Below, piece by piece: positions 10,356-18,681 of a stretch of 64,000 bases of DNA. Under the pieces are notes generated by a model. It ran no database searches. It was given only the letters and a program-made list of their open reading frames with translations, and was not told the origin of the DNA. The translations under genes were made by a program, and so were the position numbers. Positions within the stretch are counted from its first letter, which is position 1. Each line of letters begins with the position of its first letter. The stretch is from Pseudidiomarina taiwanensis (lineage in GTDB: Bacteria; Pseudomonadota; Gammaproteobacteria; Enterobacterales; Alteromonadaceae): the NCBI RefSeq assembly GCF_003987435.1, contig NZ_PIQG01000002.1, positions 496,001 to 560,000 of the forward strand, written 5' to 3'.

Positions 10356-11492
10356 ATGCGCCGAATGACGACCACTGTCGACTTCGAACAACTCGCACAA
10401 GATATTAAACGTTGGGGCTTAGAGCTCGGGTTTCAGCATGTGGGTATCACTGACCTTGACTTAAGCGCTGAGCAAGCCGCTCTTGATCGTTGGCTCGAGG
10501 CTGGCATGCACGGTGAAATGGGCTTCATGGAGCGCCACCGTGAGCTACGCGCGGACCCGGCAAAGCTGCACCAAGGTAGTGTTCGCGCGATTTCAGTACG
10601 GATGAATTATTTGCCCGCTGAGGCTGGTTTCGCCAAAACCCTCAATAATCCCCGCTTGGGATACATCAGCCGCTATGCGCTGGGCCGTGACTACCACAAA
10701 TTACTGCGCAAACGGTTAAAAGATTTGGGTGAGCGAATTAAGCTCGCCTGCGCTGACCTCGATTATCGTCCCTTCGTTGATTCAGCTCCAATTATGGAGC
10801 GCCCGCTTGCGGTGAAAGCAGGGCTGGGCTGGACCGGTAAGCACAGTTTGGTGCTGGCCGAGGATAGCGGTTCGTGGTTTTTCCTTGGTGAGTTATTAGT
10901 GAACCTGCCCTTGCCCATTGATCAGCCTAAGCAAGATAAATGCGGCAGTTGCACTGCCTGTATCACCATCTGCCCGACTAAAGCGATTGTCGAACCCTAT
11001 GTGGTTGATGCGCGGCGTTGCATTTCATACCTCACTATTGAGCACAAAACAGCGATCCCCGAAGAATTTCGGCCGCTACTTGGCAATCGCATTTATGGCT
11101 GTGACGACTGCCAATTAATTTGCCCTTGGAATCGCTTCGCACAATTAACCAATGAAGACGACTTTAGTCCCCGCCAAAGCCTACATGCGCCAAAATTACT
11201 CGAGCTATGGCAGTGGGATGAGGCCACTTTCTTAAAGCAAACCGAAGGTTCGGCCATCCGCCGTATCGGCTTTGAGCGCTGGCAGCGTAATCTCGCGGTA
11301 GCGCTCGGTAATGCCGACCCTGCGCCAGAAATTTTAAGCGCACTGGAGCAGGGCAAAGGACGGGTATCAGCCCTCGTTGATGAGCATATTGAGTGGGCTA
11401 TTGCGCGGCAGCACGAGGGTTTGGCGAAACCAAACCAACAAGTCCGCCGGCTCGTTCGCGCCATCGAAAAAGGTTTACCTCGGGATGCTTAA
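10356..11492 (+). CDS. queG: Epoxyqueuosine reductase QueG
   Basis: QueG performs the last step of queuosine synthesis, reducing epoxyqueuosine in tRNA with a cobalamin cofactor and two [4Fe-4S] clusters. The 378-residue protein has the ferredoxin-type cysteines C196, C199, C202, C206 (CGSCTACITICP) and C222, C249, C252, C256 (CDDCQLICPWNR). It also has the conserved VDSAPIMERPLAVKAGLGW region with the proposed catalytic Asp near 142. Two in-frame ATGs (10356 and 10365) are possible; neither has a strong ribosome-binding site. It is divergent from nnrDE with a 52-nt gap that must hold both promoters. Confidence 0.96.
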   Translation: MRRMTTTVDFEQLAQDIKRWGLELGFQHVGITDLDLSAEQAALDRWLEAGMHGEMGFMERHRELRADPAKLHQGSVRAISVRMNYLPAEAGFAKTLNNPRLGYISRYALGRDYHKLLRKRLKDLGERIKLACADLDYRPFVDSAPIMERPLAVKAGLGWTGKHSLVLAEDSGSWFFLGELLVNLPLPIDQPKQDKCGSCTACITICPTKAIVEPYVVDARRCISYLTIEHKTAIPEEFRPLLGNRIYGCDDCQLICPWNRFAQLTNEDDFSPRQSLHAPKLLELWQWDEATFLKQTEGSAIRRIGFERWQRNLAVALGNADPAPEILSALEQGKGRVSALVDEHIEWAIARQHEGLAKPNQQVRRLVRAIEKGLPRDA

Positions 11493-11637
11493 CTAAGACT
11501 CCACATCGGTGTTAAAAATTTGATTAAACCCTTGCGCCATGAAGGCGAGCGTTAAAAAGCAGCCCCATTCAATCTGCGACCAAGCCTGCCGATTTGCGAC
11601 TGCTCAAAAGCCTAGATGAATAATGGTTAAAATTCCA

Positions 11638-12210
11638 TCAATTTTTTGTAGCGCCTGCTTCGCCTTTGATTTCGGTGAGTAAACGCTGCCAGAAGACTTC
11701 ACCGCGACGACGGGTGAAGTCGATATTACGCGCAGGGATATCATCAACCCAAGAGTTTTGGTCAATCGCAACTGAGAGGTTCGCTTCGCGCAAAATGTGA
11801 AAAGTTGGATAAGGTGAGCGGTTGGTATAATTAGCTGAATCAGTCGCTTCAGCATCGGCAAAAACATACTCTGGATGAAAGCTAGCCAACTGAAACACGC
11901 CCTCATAGCCCGCTTTCTCAAGCTGCTGCTCGAGAAGCTGTAAAACCGCTAGATACTCGGTAAAGCTCTCGAGCATTGGCACGATCAAAAGCGTGGTTGC
12001 ACAAGCCGAATTTTGCTCAAGATACTGATACTCTTGCTCTAACTTGGCAACTAACGGCTCGAGGTCTTGGCCGCTAAACACCTGATAACGGATGCGATCA
12101 TGAACAACTTCTGGCTTAGCAAATGGACAAAAATTGTATTTGACCACCACCTGCTCAACCCAGGCGCGCGTTTGCACAATCAATGTTGCTTCCGTTATTT
12201 GCTGGCTCAT
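11638..12210 (-). CDS. DUF1415 family protein
   Basis: The 190-residue product is a soluble protein of the DUF1415 family, widespread in gammaproteobacteria and of unknown function. Family hallmarks visible are VVVKYNFCPFAKPE near the N-terminus, the TTLLIVPML strand, FQLASFHPEYVFAD and NRSPYPTFHILRE. The single NFCPFA cysteine and the conserved His/Tyr residues suggest a binding or catalytic site, but no reaction is known. The ATG at 12208-12210 overlaps the stop of the upstream acyl-CoA dehydrogenase gene (ATGA); an in-frame GTG lies 6 nt further upstream. Confidence 0.85.
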   Translation of the reverse strand: MSQQITEATLIVQTRAWVEQVVVKYNFCPFAKPEVVHDRIRYQVFSGQDLEPLVAKLEQEYQYLEQNSACATTLLIVPMLESFTEYLAVLQLLEQQLEKAGYEGVFQLASFHPEYVFADAEATDSANYTNRSPYPTFHILREANLSVAIDQNSWVDDIPARNIDFTRRRGEVFWQRLLTEIKGEAGATKN

Positions 12211-13991
12211 AACCACTCAGGGGCGATCTGATCCCAACCGCTCGCAAATTGATTGAGGCTTGCTAGAGCACTCTCTGCTTGGGTCAGCTCCCATTGCATA
12301 AAGTGTTTAGCCGCTGCCACTTTACCCTGAGTAAAATCGTTAAAACTGTCATCTTGCTCAGCTTTAACCTTGGCCAAGCGCGCCATATCCAACCATAACC
12401 ACGCCACTACATAGGTCCCCATCACATCAAGAAATACCGATGCCTGCGCCAGAGTTGGTTTAATCTCGCCAGCTTGCAAACGCTCACCTGCCACAAGGAT
12501 ATGTTGTAGCAATGGCTGCAAAGCCTGCTCGTATCGATCAGCGAGCGGGGCCAGCTCAGGGATAGTGCGCACTTCTGCCAAGGTTTTATGGATTCGACGC
12601 AACAGTAACTTCTGCCCTTTACCTTGCTGTTGCCAGAGTTTCCGACCCAATAAATCAAGCCCTTGAATACCGTGCGTGCCCTCATGAATAGGATTCAAAC
12701 GATTGTCGCGGTAGCACTGCTCAACGGGGTATTCACGAATATACCCAGAGCCACCGAGTACTTGAATCGCCAAGTCGTTCGCCCGCGGACCGTAATAAGA
12801 GGGGTACGACTTCACAATTGGAGTGAGTAAATCGAGCAAAATAGCCGCATCAGCATCGCCACCCGCTTCATCCTCATCCACTAACCGAGCCGCCAGTAAG
12901 CACAGCGCTAAGCTCCCTTCAACGTAGGTCTTTTGACTGATCAGCATACGTTTCACATCGGCGTGCTCGATAATCGGGATCGCCGCAGTGCTTGGATCTT
13001 TATTATCTGGTGCGCGCCCTTGCGGACGCTCCTTGGCATACGCTAGTGATTCTAAATAACCACGATAGCCAATCATGGCAGCGCCAAGGCCCACCCCAAT
13101 ACGCGCCTCATTCATCATTTTAAACATGTACTCGAGGCCACGATTCGGTTCGCCGACCAGATAGCCCACACACTGGTCTTGTTCACCAAAGTTCAGCACA
13201 GTCGAGGTGGTGCCGCGATAACCCATTTTGTGAAGTAAACCCGCCAGAGCGACATCGTTTCTAGCGCCCAATGAGCCGTCCTCATTCACTAAAAACTTGG
13301 GGACGATAAACATTGAGATCCCTTTCACTCCAATTGGCGCACCTTCAATCCGTGCTAATACCAGATGAACAATGTTTTCAGTCAGATCTTGATCGCCACC
13401 AGAGATATACATCTTTTGGCCCTTGATCCGATAAGTCCCATCACGCGCTGCCGTCGCTTTGGTGGTTAGGTCGCCAAGTGAGGAGCCAACCGCTGGCTCC
13501 GTCAGTGCCATGGTGCCGGCAAAGCGACCGCTAAACATAGCGGGCAAATAGCGTTGCTGTTGCTCACGACTTCCGAATGCTTGAATCACATTGGCCGCAG
13601 CGCTAGTTAAGAAGGGATAAGCGGCGGTCGCTGGATTCGCTGCCATGAAGTAGCTTTGGCAGGCCATATTGACCAACGCCGGCATCTGCAATCCACCTTG
13701 TTCGTGCGACTGGCGAGCGGCAAGGAAACCTGCGTCAGCAAATTGCTGCCATGCCTGCTTGAGTTCGGGGATGGTAGTCACCGAGTCCCCATCAAATTGG
13801 GGTTCTTGCGCGTCCGCTTTCTGAAAATGCGGGAGGAAGTAATCTTCAGCAAGACCCTGTGCGGTGCTCAGCATCGAATGAATCGTTTCGGTATCGTAAT
13901 CAGCGTAGCGTGGGTAATGTTGCAATGCTCCTGCTGAAAACATATCAAACAATAAAAATTCAAGGTCTTGTTGGTTGACCAAACGACTCAT
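12207..13991 (-). CDS. Acyl-CoA dehydrogenase family protein (about 600-residue type)
   Basis: This FAD-dependent dehydrogenase introduces a trans-2 double bond into an acyl-CoA. The 594-residue protein has the N-terminal helical domain, a middle beta domain with TMALTEPAVGSSLGDLTTKA and KMYISGGDQDLTENIVH, and a helical C-terminal half. The C-terminal half includes QVLGGSGYIREYPVEQCYRDNRLNPIHEGT, in which the Glu of HEGT could be the base. A roughly 120-residue C-terminal extension is typical of the subfamily that includes medium/long-chain and methylmercaptopropionyl-CoA (DmdC-like) dehydrogenases. The substrate cannot be told from sequence alone. GGAAG precedes the ATG. It overlaps the DUF1415 gene by 4 nt. 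Confidence 0.9.
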   Translation of the reverse strand: MSRLVNQQDLEFLLFDMFSAGALQHYPRYADYDTETIHSMLSTAQGLAEDYFLPHFQKADAQEPQFDGDSVTTIPELKQAWQQFADAGFLAARQSHEQGGLQMPALVNMACQSYFMAANPATAAYPFLTSAAANVIQAFGSREQQQRYLPAMFSGRFAGTMALTEPAVGSSLGDLTTKATAARDGTYRIKGQKMYISGGDQDLTENIVHLVLARIEGAPIGVKGISMFIVPKFLVNEDGSLGARNDVALAGLLHKMGYRGTTSTVLNFGEQDQCVGYLVGEPNRGLEYMFKMMNEARIGVGLGAAMIGYRGYLESLAYAKERPQGRAPDNKDPSTAAIPIIEHADVKRMLISQKTYVEGSLALCLLAARLVDEDEAGGDADAAILLDLLTPIVKSYPSYYGPRANDLAIQVLGGSGYIREYPVEQCYRDNRLNPIHEGTHGIQGLDLLGRKLWQQQGKGQKLLLRRIHKTLAEVRTIPELAPLADRYEQALQPLLQHILVAGERLQAGEIKPTLAQASVFLDVMGTYVVAWLWLDMARLAKVKAEQDDSFNDFTQGKVAAAKHFMQWELTQAESALASLNQFASGWDQIAPEWL

Positions 13992-14006
13992 AACAACTTC
14001 CTTCGA

Positions 14007-14105
14007 TTAACTTTCTAATAATGGTTTTAGCGCAGCGACCCAGTGTTCAGACCAAAATTCAGGTGTCTGTTGCAAGCGGGTGTATTCAGTCGCCAAATCA
14101 ACCAC
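14007..14105 (-). CDS. Possible 32-residue small ORF between the MAPEG and acyl-CoA dehydrogenase genes
   Basis: A GTG at 14103-14105 opens a 33-codon frame ending at TAA 14007-14009. A good ribosome-binding site (GGAGAGG, 7 nt before the GTG) follows the MAPEG stop codon by only 1-2 nt, and the ORF ends 15 nt before the acyl-CoA dehydrogenase start. The peptide, which includes YTRLQQTPEFWSEHW, is amphipathic and Trp-rich. It could be a real operon-embedded small protein or the 3' remnant of a longer lost gene. A 32-codon open frame is expected by chance fairly often, so support is mainly from placement. Confidence 0.3.
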   Translation of the reverse strand: MVDLATEYTRLQQTPEFWSEHWVAALKPLLES

Positions 14106-14120
14106 AGTGGGGCCTCTCCG

Positions 14121-14552
14121 CTAATCTAAAATGGTGGTAAACAAATGCACTAATAGGGCAACTTGAGCGACCAGTCCAATCAAAAAGAAATAGCTCCGTG
14201 GACTTGGGTTTTGTTCGGTGGCTATCGCATAGTAAAGCACCATATGAAGCAAGCGCGCGACGAAAAATACCCAAACCCAAGTGGTTAACCATTGCGCATC
14301 AACTTGAGCAAACATCGCTAGCAGCGCAGTGATGAGGAAAACCGGAACGCTTTCTAAGCTATTCATGAAGGTTCGATGAGCACGGAAAACAAACGAGTCA
14401 TGACTTAGACTCTCATCAATTTTACCGGGAATTGCGCCAGCACTGCGCGCCTTCACCGCACTGCCGATGATCCACTGTACCACGACCATCAAGACAATTA
14501 AGGTTAAACCGACGAGCAAGCCCGTTTCGTTAGACCAGATTAATGTGCCCAT
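14121..14552 (-). CDS. MAPEG family membrane protein
   Basis: The 143-residue protein is predicted to have four transmembrane helices (about 9-30, 60-83, 85-103 and 118-140). It shows the MAPEG signature between helices: AHRTFMNSLESVPVFLITALL, with the conserved Arg, Asn and Glu. Family members include microsomal glutathione S-transferases; bacterial members often have unknown substrates. AAGAAAG precedes the ATG. A 14-bp tandem repeat and a frameshifted small ORF lie immediately upstream, and the small ORF 14007-14105 lies downstream. Confidence 0.85.
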   Translation of the reverse strand: MGTLIWSNETGLLVGLTLIVLMVVVQWIIGSAVKARSAGAIPGKIDESLSHDSFVFRAHRTFMNSLESVPVFLITALLAMFAQVDAQWLTTWVWVFFVARLLHMVLYYAIATEQNPSPRSYFFLIGLVAQVALLVHLFTTILD

Positions 14553-14563
14553 ATGCTTTCTTC

Positions 14564-14591
14564 TTATTAGTTATTGGTTATTAGTTATTGG
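14564..14591. repeat. Tandem duplication of a 14-bp unit
   Basis: The unit TTATTAGTTATTGG occurs twice head to tail, followed by a partial third copy (TTAG). It lies between the MAPEG start codon and the stop of the broken small ORF upstream. It is AT-rich and likely arose by slippage; no function is suggested. Confidence 0.85.
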
Positions 14592-14707
14592 TTAGTAGTT
14601 GAGTTCTTTATCGACCCAGGACTTGGTACCTTTGGTCGTTGCTTGCAAGGCGAGACCGGTCTCGGTGAAGGTATACACGGTGACATCAGCTTGATATACG
14701 TTTTCAT
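14592..14707 (-). pseudogene. Frameshifted small ORF (about 38 codons) upstream of the MAPEG gene
   Basis: An ATG at 14705-14707 has a strong AGGAG site 7 nt upstream, but its own frame gives a proline-rich, unlikely peptide. A frame starting 2 nt later reads VYQADVTVYTFTETGLAL, then QATTKGTKSWVDKELNY and a TAA at 14592-14594. That pattern of alternating polar and hydrophobic residues is typical of a real beta-rich protein. Adding one A to the AAAA run right after the ATG would join the good start to the good frame (MKNVYQADV...). The gene is therefore either a recent frameshift mutant, an assembly error in a homopolymer, or chance. Confidence 0.45.
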
Positions 14708-14719
14708 TTTAACGCTCCT

Positions 14720-14756
14720 ATTAGAGTAGGCCACAATTGGCACATATCACTCTAAT
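14720..14756. promoter_or_regulatory. 8-bp inverted repeat upstream of the small ORF
   Basis: ATTAGAGT (14720-14727) and ACTCTAAT (14749-14756) are perfect inverted copies separated by 21 nt that themselves contain CCACAATTGG. The pair lies between the yheV stop and the broken small ORF. It could be an operator or a weak hairpin; there is no T-tract to support a terminator. Confidence 0.3.
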
Positions 14757-14798
14757 CTAGCTTATCTTTCGACGCTTTTCAGGTCTCTTAACGAGACT

Positions 14799-15023
14799 TT
14801 AATCTGCAGGTTTGAATAAACCGATAATATCTTTACTGGCCAGGGGCTTCTCCGCGGGCGTGCGGGCATCACTCTGGGTTGCTTGCGGCTCAGTAAAATG
14901 GGTGTGGCAATGCACGCATTCCAATTGTTCATCGTCACCCTCAACGAACAAAACTAAAGTATCTTGCTCATTACAATTCGGGCAGGTTGCCCCGGCAATA
15001 AAACGTTTCCGTCGATTGGCCAT
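14799..15023 (-). CDS. yheV: YheV family zinc-ribbon protein
   Basis: This is a 74-residue putative metal-binding protein of the YheV/DUF2387 family, of unknown function. It begins MANRRKRFIAGATCPNC and has two CxxC pairs (CPNC and CVHC), spaced as in a zinc ribbon, followed by a charged tail ending GLFKPAD. The start was set at ATG 15021-15023 because AGGGGG lies 5 nt upstream; a GTG 6 nt further upstream falls inside that site. It diverges from yheS, a pairing often kept in gammaproteobacteria. Confidence 0.88.
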   Translation of the reverse strand: MANRRKRFIAGATCPNCNEQDTLVLFVEGDDEQLECVHCHTHFTEPQATQSDARTPAEKPLASKDIIGLFKPAD

Positions 15024-15098
15024 ATTCACCCCCTTGCGGTTTCGCTATAATTGTCGCAAATAATCCCGCTAAACGCACAAGCAAATTAGGATGTACGG

Positions 15099-17003
15099 AT
15101 GATTACTCTGCGTGAGATCACCTTGATGCGCGGTAGCAAGACGCTCTTGCACGACACCAGCCTACAGATTTTTGCCGGTCAACATGTCGGCATTGTAGGC
15201 CGTAATGGCTGCGGTAAATCCTCATTATTTGCGTTATTGCGAGGCGAACTACAACTCGACCAAGGGCTTGCAGAAGTTCCGCGGGACTGGCGGATTGCAA
15301 GCGTTAAACAAGAAACCCCAGCGCTTGATCAAGCCGCACTTGATTATGTTCTAGATGGTGATACCGAGTTACGCGCATTACAACGAGCATTGCAACAAGC
15401 GGAAGCGAACCATGAAGGAGAACAAATCGGGCACCTGCATGACCAGCGAGCCGCAATTGGTGCTTATGATGCCGAAGCTCGAGCAGCAACCCTATTAGCC
15501 GGGCTTGGATTCCAGCCTGAGCAAATTAAGCAACCTGTAAAAGCCTTCTCAGGCGGCTGGCGGATGCGTTTAAACCTGGCTCAAGCGCTGATAGCTCGAG
15601 CCGACTTGTTGCTACTCGATGAACCGACCAACCACTTAGATGTGGATGCGATTTTTTGGTTAGAGGATTGGCTGCAACGATTCCCTGGCACCTTGCTCAT
15701 CATCTCGCATGACCGCGATTTTCTTGATGCGAGTGTCGGCCATATTTTGCATATCGAGCACCAAAGAGGCCAGCTCTACAAAGGGAATTATTCCAGTTTT
15801 GAGCAGCAACGGGCAGAACAGCTCGCGCAACAACAAGCGCAATTTGAGAAAGAACAAACTCAACGCGCTCACTTACAACGCTATATCGATCGGTTCCGCT
15901 ACAAAGCGAGCAAAGCAAAACAAGCACAGAGCAGACTCAAAGCACTAGAAAAATTAACTGTCGCTGCCCCTATTGCAGCTGCTTCTGGAGTTTCATTTGA
16001 GTTTCCAGAGCCGGCCGCATTACCTAATCCGCTACTCAGGCTTGAGCAGGCGCAAGCCGGCTATGCTGAGCATATTGTATTGGACAACATTCAGCTGAAT
16101 CTGGTGCCGGGTAGCCGTATTGGTTTGTTAGGCCGAAATGGCGCCGGTAAATCAACTTTGGTGAGACTTTTAGCGGGCGAGCTCCCCCCCCGGCAAGGCA
16201 CCATTGCTTTGAGTCAGGGAGTGCAGTTGGGATATTTTGCACAGCATCAACTCGAAACCCTCGATGCAAGTGCTTCTGCACTACTCCATTTACAGCGTAT
16301 CGACCCCCAAGCAAGTGAGCAGAAGCTACGCGACCATTTGGGTGGGTTTGGCTTTCACGGTGAGCAAGCGCTTACTCCGGTCGCGCCAATGTCGGGTGGT
16401 GAAAAAGCACGCTTAGTGCTTGCTTTAATCGTCTATCAAAAGCCCAATCTGTTGCTGCTAGATGAACCGACCAACCATCTTGATAGCAGCTTACGCGAAG
16501 CCCTTGTCTATGCCTTACAGGACTTCCAAGGTGCGATGGTCATTGTCTCGCACGATCGGCACTTATTGCGGACCACAGTTGATGAGTTTTATTTGGTTGC
16601 AAATGGCACGGTACAGCCGTTTTCCGGTGATTTAAACGCCTATCATGATTGGCTCCAACAACAGAGTCGGCAAGCCAACACAGTCGCCAGCGAGAGTTCC
16701 TCGGGCGCTAAAGTTGATCGCAAGGCGGAGCGCCGGGCAGCAGCCGAATTGCGGGCACAGTTACGACCGTTGCAGCAGCAGCTAAAAAAAGCGGAACAAC
16801 AACTCGAACAACTAGATACGGCATTGCAGCAGCTCAATGAACAATTAGCCGACACCTGTTTGTATCAACCCGAGCATAAGGCTGAACTGGCTCCTTTATT
16901 GCAACAACAAGCAGAGCTTAAACAAGCCCATGAACAAGCCGAATTAAGTTGGCTCGCCGCGGCTGAGGCGCTTGAACAAGCCACTGCTGAGCAATCGACC
17001 TAG
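15099..17003 (+). CDS. yheS: ABC-F family ATPase YheS
   Basis: YheS is a soluble ABC-F protein with two fused ATPase domains and no membrane part. Family members act on the ribosome, and YheS is thought to relieve stalling on some nascent chains. The 634-residue protein has Walker A GRNGCGKSS and signature SGGWRMR in the first domain, and GRNGAGKST and MSGGEKAR in the second. Both Walker B stretches read LLLLDEPTNHLD. A Lys/Gln-rich inter-domain linker sits at about 235-290 and a Gln-rich coiled coil at about 545-630. yheU follows 17 nt downstream in the same operon. Confidence 0.95.
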   Translation: MITLREITLMRGSKTLLHDTSLQIFAGQHVGIVGRNGCGKSSLFALLRGELQLDQGLAEVPRDWRIASVKQETPALDQAALDYVLDGDTELRALQRALQQAEANHEGEQIGHLHDQRAAIGAYDAEARAATLLAGLGFQPEQIKQPVKAFSGGWRMRLNLAQALIARADLLLLDEPTNHLDVDAIFWLEDWLQRFPGTLLIISHDRDFLDASVGHILHIEHQRGQLYKGNYSSFEQQRAEQLAQQQAQFEKEQTQRAHLQRYIDRFRYKASKAKQAQSRLKALEKLTVAAPIAAASGVSFEFPEPAALPNPLLRLEQAQAGYAEHIVLDNIQLNLVPGSRIGLLGRNGAGKSTLVRLLAGELPPRQGTIALSQGVQLGYFAQHQLETLDASASALLHLQRIDPQASEQKLRDHLGGFGFHGEQALTPVAPMSGGEKARLVLALIVYQKPNLLLLDEPTNHLDSSLREALVYALQDFQGAMVIVSHDRHLLRTTVDEFYLVANGTVQPFSGDLNAYHDWLQQQSRQANTVASESSSGAKVDRKAERRAAAELRAQLRPLQQQLKKAEQQLEQLDTALQQLNEQLADTCLYQPEHKAELAPLLQQQAELKQAHEQAELSWLAAAEALEQATAEQST

Positions 17004-17020
17004 CCACATAAGGAAATGAA

Positions 17021-17236
17021 ATGCAGATCCCATGGCAACAACTTGAAGCCGAAACACTGACCGCCATTATCGAAGCCTTTGTGCTACGTGAAGGGACAGA
17101 TTATGGCGAACACGAAGTGAGCTTTGCCAGCAAAGTGGCCACGGTTCGGGCGCAGCTCGAATCAGGTGAAGCTGTGTTAGTTTGGTCTGAGCTGCATGAA
17201 ACGGTGGATATTAAGCCCGCTGCTGATGTTCGATAA
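17021..17236 (+). CDS. yheU: YheU family (UPF0270) protein
   Basis: This 71-residue protein belongs to the UPF0270/YheU family and starts [13 protein letters not shown]. The conserved core [17 protein letters not shown] and the pattern [16 protein letters not shown] match the family. Function is unknown. AAGGA precedes the ATG. It follows yheS closely, as in E. coli, and its 3' end overlaps the convergent cysQ gene by 26 nt. Confidence 0.93.
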   Translation: MQIPWQQLEAETLTAIIEAFVLREGTDYGEHEVSFASKVATVRAQLESGEAVLVWSELHETVDIKPAADVR

Positions 17237-18047
17237 AGACGCTCTGCCAAGCGACTGCCGGGTCGCCTAAGACTAAGAAATTCGGATTCCCAAGGTCGGC
17301 TTTTTCGTTATAGGTTAACGGCACAAACTGCTCCGATAAGATCTGTCCGCCGGCTTCGCCAACGATAACCTCGGCTGCAGCAGTATCCCACTCGCCGGTC
17401 GGTCCGACCCGCAAAAAGCAATCGGCACTGCCCTCAGCCACCAAGCATGCCTTTAACGCACAGCTTCCCGTCCGCACAAAGGCGAACTCACGCGCATCAT
17501 TCATCCGCGTCAAGATTCGCTCTAGCGGTTGGCGCCGACTAATCGCCACACGAATAGGCTCGCCACTCGGTTTGCTCATCTTTCGCACCTGCAAGGCTTG
17601 TTGCTGGTCGCCTACAAGACGCCACGCACCCATGCCGCGCCCCGCGTAATAGAGCCGTTGTTCGGTGGGCCAATAGATCACGCCTAATTGCGGTGTGTTT
17701 GCTTCAACCAAAGCGATGACCACAGCAAAATCACCACTGCCTGCAACAAATTCTTGGGTGCCATCTATCGGGTCGATCAACCAGTAACGCTGCCAATTTT
17801 TGCGCTCAGCAAAACTCTTGGGTGCGGTTTCTTCGGATAAAACTGGAATCGTTGGTGTGAGTTGTTTGAGCTGCTCTTGCAACATCTGATTGGCAGCATA
17901 ATCAGCGCTGGTGACCGGCGAGGCATCGGCTTTGGTAAAGGTTTCAAATTGTTGTTGCTGGTACAGATCTAAAATGAGCGCACCGGTTTGCTGAGCCGCT
18001 TCGCATGCCCCCTCGAGCCATTGTTGGTAAGGGGGTTGAGCACTCAT
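17211..18047 (-). CDS. cysQ: 3'(2'),5'-bisphosphate nucleotidase CysQ
   Basis: CysQ hydrolyses 3'-phosphoadenosine 5'-phosphate (PAP), a by-product of sulfate assimilation, to AMP. The 278-residue protein belongs to the inositol monophosphatase superfamily and shows the metal-binding motifs SEET (near residue 72), [16 protein letters not shown] and [17 protein letters not shown]. Its ATG overlaps the nudE stop (ATGA), with AGAGGA upstream. The nudE-cysQ pairing is common in gammaproteobacteria. Its 3' end overlaps yheU on the opposite strand. Confidence 0.95.
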   Translation of the reverse strand: MSAQPPYQQWLEGACEAAQQTGALILDLYQQQQFETFTKADASPVTSADYAANQMLQEQLKQLTPTIPVLSEETAPKSFAERKNWQRYWLIDPIDGTQEFVAGSGDFAVVIALVEANTPQLGVIYWPTEQRLYYAGRGMGAWRLVGDQQQALQVRKMSKPSGEPIRVAISRRQPLERILTRMNDAREFAFVRTGSCALKACLVAEGSADCFLRVGPTGEWDTAAAEVIVGEAGGQILSEQFVPLTYNEKADLGNPNFLVLGDPAVAWQSVFIEHQQRA

Positions 18048-18601
18048 TGCGAGTCCTCTTGCAGGTGCCGCAAAGTCATTAACAACGCCGCAATACTGCG
18101 CGCTTCAGTGAAGTCTTCTTGCGCCAGCAAAGCCTCGGCTTTGGCCAACTGCCACGGGACCTGTTCTAATGGTTCGGGCTCATCACCGGTGAGTTGTTCA
18201 GGATAGAGATCTTTGGCGATGAAAATATGCATGGTGGCAGCGAAGAATTGCGGTGCCATGGTCACACTTTTTAGTGGAATAAAGCTTTTCGCACCATAAC
18301 CAATTTCTTCTTTGAGCTCCCGGTTTGCCGCTTGCTCAGGGGTTTCACCAGGGTCAATTAAGCCTTTCGGAAACCCAAGCTGATAATTGTGCAGGCCAGC
18401 GGCATACTCGCGCACTAACATGAGCGTTTGGTCATCGATAAAAGGGACTACCATTACAGCGCCTCGACCGCTGCCTTGCATCCGTTCAAACTGACGTTCG
18501 ACCCCATTACTAAAGCGTAAATCCACCGCTTCAATTTGCAGCAAACGACTTTTTGCGACGACTTGTCGAAGGACAATTTCGGGAAGTTGCTTTCTAGTCA
18601 C
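18044..18601 (-). CDS. nudE: ADP compounds hydrolase NudE
   Basis: NudE is a Nudix hydrolase that cleaves ADP-ribose, Ap3A and NADH. The 185-residue protein has the full Nudix box, beginning GLIDPGETPEQAANREL and ending KEEIGYG, at about residues 97-120. The start is GTG (18599-18601), with only a weak ribosome-binding site; no nearby ATG fits better. It is divergent from sthA, so both promoters share the 80-nt gap. It is coupled to cysQ by a 4-nt overlap. Confidence 0.93.
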   Translation of the reverse strand: MTRKQLPEIVLRQVVAKSRLLQIEAVDLRFSNGVERQFERMQGSGRGAVMVVPFIDDQTLMLVREYAAGLHNYQLGFPKGLIDPGETPEQAANRELKEEIGYGAKSFIPLKSVTMAPQFFAATMHIFIAKDLYPEQLTGDEPEPLEQVPWQLAKAEALLAQEDFTEARSIAALLMTLRHLQEDSQ

Positions 18602-18681
18602 GCAGTTTTGCTCTTTACTCGTCGGATTTTTATCTCAAAATTGATACTATAAGCTACTACATCGGTGCAGGGGAGTAAAAC

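Noticed and set aside
11493-11600. Open frame of about 35 codons on the minus strand after the DUF1415 gene, encoding QIEWGCFLTLAFMAQGF
   Set aside because: It has no start codon or ribosome-binding site at a sensible place, and a frame this short is expected by chance; it may be a remnant but cannot be supported.
14760-14800. GTCTC/GAGAC hairpin downstream of yheV as a terminator
   Set aside because: The stem is only 5 bp and has no T-tract in the yheV direction.
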